From Formicarius rufipectus (taxonomy: Eukaryota; Chordata; Aves; Passeriformes; Formicariidae), in contig VXAU01000756.1 of NCBI GenBank assembly GCA_013399695.1, forward strand, positions 555,900-619,899: 64,000 nucleotides of DNA. Direction: 5' to 3'. Positions 62,601 through 64,000 of this stretch are shown piece by piece. Every line of letters starts with the position of its first letter. Positions within the stretch are counted from its first letter, which is position 1. Made by a program: the position numbers and the translations under genes. The notes beneath the pieces are model-generated. The model made no database searches. It saw only the letters and a program-made list of their open reading frames with translations, and was not told where the DNA came from.

Positions 62601-62960
62601 TGTAACCATCCAACAAAACACTCCAGCCATGAGACTAATCCCACCAGGTTTCAGATTATGTGAGAGATGTCAAATCTCTGGGACTGGGCCAAAGCTTTGA
62701 GTTCCTCTTGTTTGTTCCTCATCCTGCATGCGTTGCTGTAGAAGCATTTCAGGTGTGGTACATTGTAGCCAGTACCTCATGAGGCACATGGAGGGATCCT
62801 ATTAGCACATCATCCCATTGATCATCACTGGCCAGCCTGGTTTTGTCCCTTTCCATCTTTCAAGCTATTTTAAAGTTTTGTCAATGAACTCCACCACCTC
62901 CTGCACTAAAACTCTTTTCCCCCTCTGAGGTATGTGCACCTCATCAGGTGTCAGTAAACC
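59676..62960 (-). mobile_element. Long antisense CR1 LINE (non-functional)
   Basis: The minus strand carries, from its 5' side, a segment resembling the start of the CR1 endonuclease and then endonuclease motifs (VDGYRLFRRES-like and GDFKLPEIQWEHH, EPTRKDALRD, LGHSDHVV). A linker (AWLSGDLLLEIRQRRK) and reverse-transcriptase pieces follow: SMGPHGIHSRILK, QHGFMRGKSCLSKP, FADDTKLGDL and HLGWGNPG. The 3' UTR ends at the ATTCTGTGATTCTG terminus near 59676. Frames change several times, and two stretches of the transcriptase are deleted. About 3 kb once the duplication at 62018-62614 is discounted. The 5' border near 62960 is approximate. Confidence 0.9.
62018..62614 (+). repeat. 298-base duplication flanking a single N (probable assembly artefact)
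   Basis: 62018-62315 and 62317-62614 are the same CR1 endonuclease segment with two differences near 62107, separated by one N at 62316. Confidence 0.95.
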
Positions 62961-64000
62961 AGGTGTTGAGTAGAACATACAATGGTCAAAAAAAAACATT
63001 TTTCCCCCATTTTCCCATTTACATCAACCTTGGAGCCACTCACTGATGTGTCTGCCTATTGCTATCTGGAATTTGGATAATCAGCAGATATTTTCAGCTC
63101 TCATGTCTTTCAGGATGCCACCTCTGGGTATTGCTGTAGAGATAGAATGTTTGAAATACTTTAATACTGGGCATTTTAAAGATCAATTTTGTTGTAGCTA
63201 GTGAATCTCTGTCTAAGATTTGGGGTTTTAAGTCCTTAGGATAGTAGCTATTTTAGGATTTAGTGTGAAGTGTTCTATCAACACAATCATATTTTGATTT
63301 GTGTTCAGAAAATCAGAGAAATTTCCTTTTACTTTTTAGAAGAGAGGAAACATTAGGGCTAGATATAATTGGCCAGATTATGGCTTGTCTCAACTCCTGG
63401 TGTCTTGAAAATCTTGGGTTAACGATGGACCAGCTGGCACCAATGCACTTCAGATCAGTCTTCAGATGTTTCTAAAATACACTGAAAAAGTGCAAAATTC
63501 TGTGTCAAATCTTGGAACGACTTGTTTAATTTCTGTAAGTTGTGTTGTAAGGCTGCTCAGGTTGGATAATTCTAGGGGGTTGTCTAATATTCAGCTTGGT
63601 GGTCAGAGTGATCACCTGCTGTGGCTCAGGGTTTGTTTAGGTCTGGCGTGGCAAGAGATGTAGCAATGCCACTGCAGATCCTGGTGCCTGCCATGCCAGG
63701 CCTGAGCAGAGTCCCATCTGCCAGAAATAGACTCATGGCAGTGGCACTGCTGTGTTATTCCTTTGTCTTGTATGAGCAGGGGCTGTATGACAACTGTATG
63801 ACTGTTGCTGGTCAGAGTTTTCAGACAAAATGAGTCAATTCACTGAACTGGAATTGTTGCCAAGAAAGATTCAGCTAGCTGAGGCAGTTGCTTAAAGGGG
63901 TTTTAGTTTAAGAAAGAAAAAGGCCCTTTGACATTCCCATTCTTACACTTTACTTTTTTTCCCTTCTAGTGTTGAAATACTGCTTTCACTTGGACGAAGG
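62961..64000. other. Non-coding end of window, possible exon edge
   Basis: No recognised gene. The last bases read as a good + strand acceptor (T/C tract ending cttctag at 63969), and equally as a minus-strand open segment (LRPSESSISTLEGKKK) ending at a GTAAAG donor at about 63954. The window ends too soon to choose. Confidence 0.4.

Noticed and set aside
1..64000. CRISPR arrays, phage-defence clusters or other prokaryotic-type systems
   Set aside because: The window is vertebrate chromosomal DNA with spliced genes; no such structure is present.

Overview
This is a window of vertebrate nuclear DNA, almost certainly from a bird. It has interrupted genes with GT..AG introns, no operon structure, many CR1-type LINE fragments with the ATTCTGTG-type 3' end, and a CpG-rich first exon. 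A passerine or other neoavian is plausible but cannot be fixed from sequence alone. The sequence contains one 434-base N gap and two single-N joins.

Two protein genes are certain, both on the + strand and head to tail. Bases 33-10002 hold the last eight coding exons of LGR4, the R-spondin receptor: leucine-rich repeats, hinge, seven-transmembrane domain and tail. Its long 3' UTR runs to about 11.7 kb. Bases 18556-40037 hold CCDC34, a coiled-coil protein, as six coding exons (319 codons plus stop from the start chosen). Its CpG-rich 5' region contains an unusual GC-rich minisatellite, and exon 1 has a Glu/Gln repeat. Intron 3 (13 kb) holds an interrupted antisense CR1, a fragment of a tRNA-derived SINE next to the assembly gap, and a solo LTR of avian ERV type.

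Downstream of CCDC34 (40.3-64 kb) there is no recognised gene. The region holds a rearranged sense CR1 (40.4-41.5 kb), three short sense CR1 3' ends (52.8-54.2 kb), a nearly complete tRNA-Ser/Leu-like SINE (59.4 kb) and a long antisense CR1 (59.7-63.0 kb). On the minus strand between 49.7 and 58.2 kb I find four or five exon-like open segments with splice signals. Four of them are phase-compatible, and another ends in a stop followed closely by AATAAA. They may belong to an unidentified convergent gene; this is the most interesting unexplained signal.

LGR4 acts in Wnt potentiation at the plasma membrane and CCDC34 in cilium/sperm-flagellum biology. Their adjacency matches the mammalian LGR4-CCDC34 arrangement and does not by itself imply a shared function. 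No prokaryotic-style system, CRISPR array or functional RNA gene was seen.
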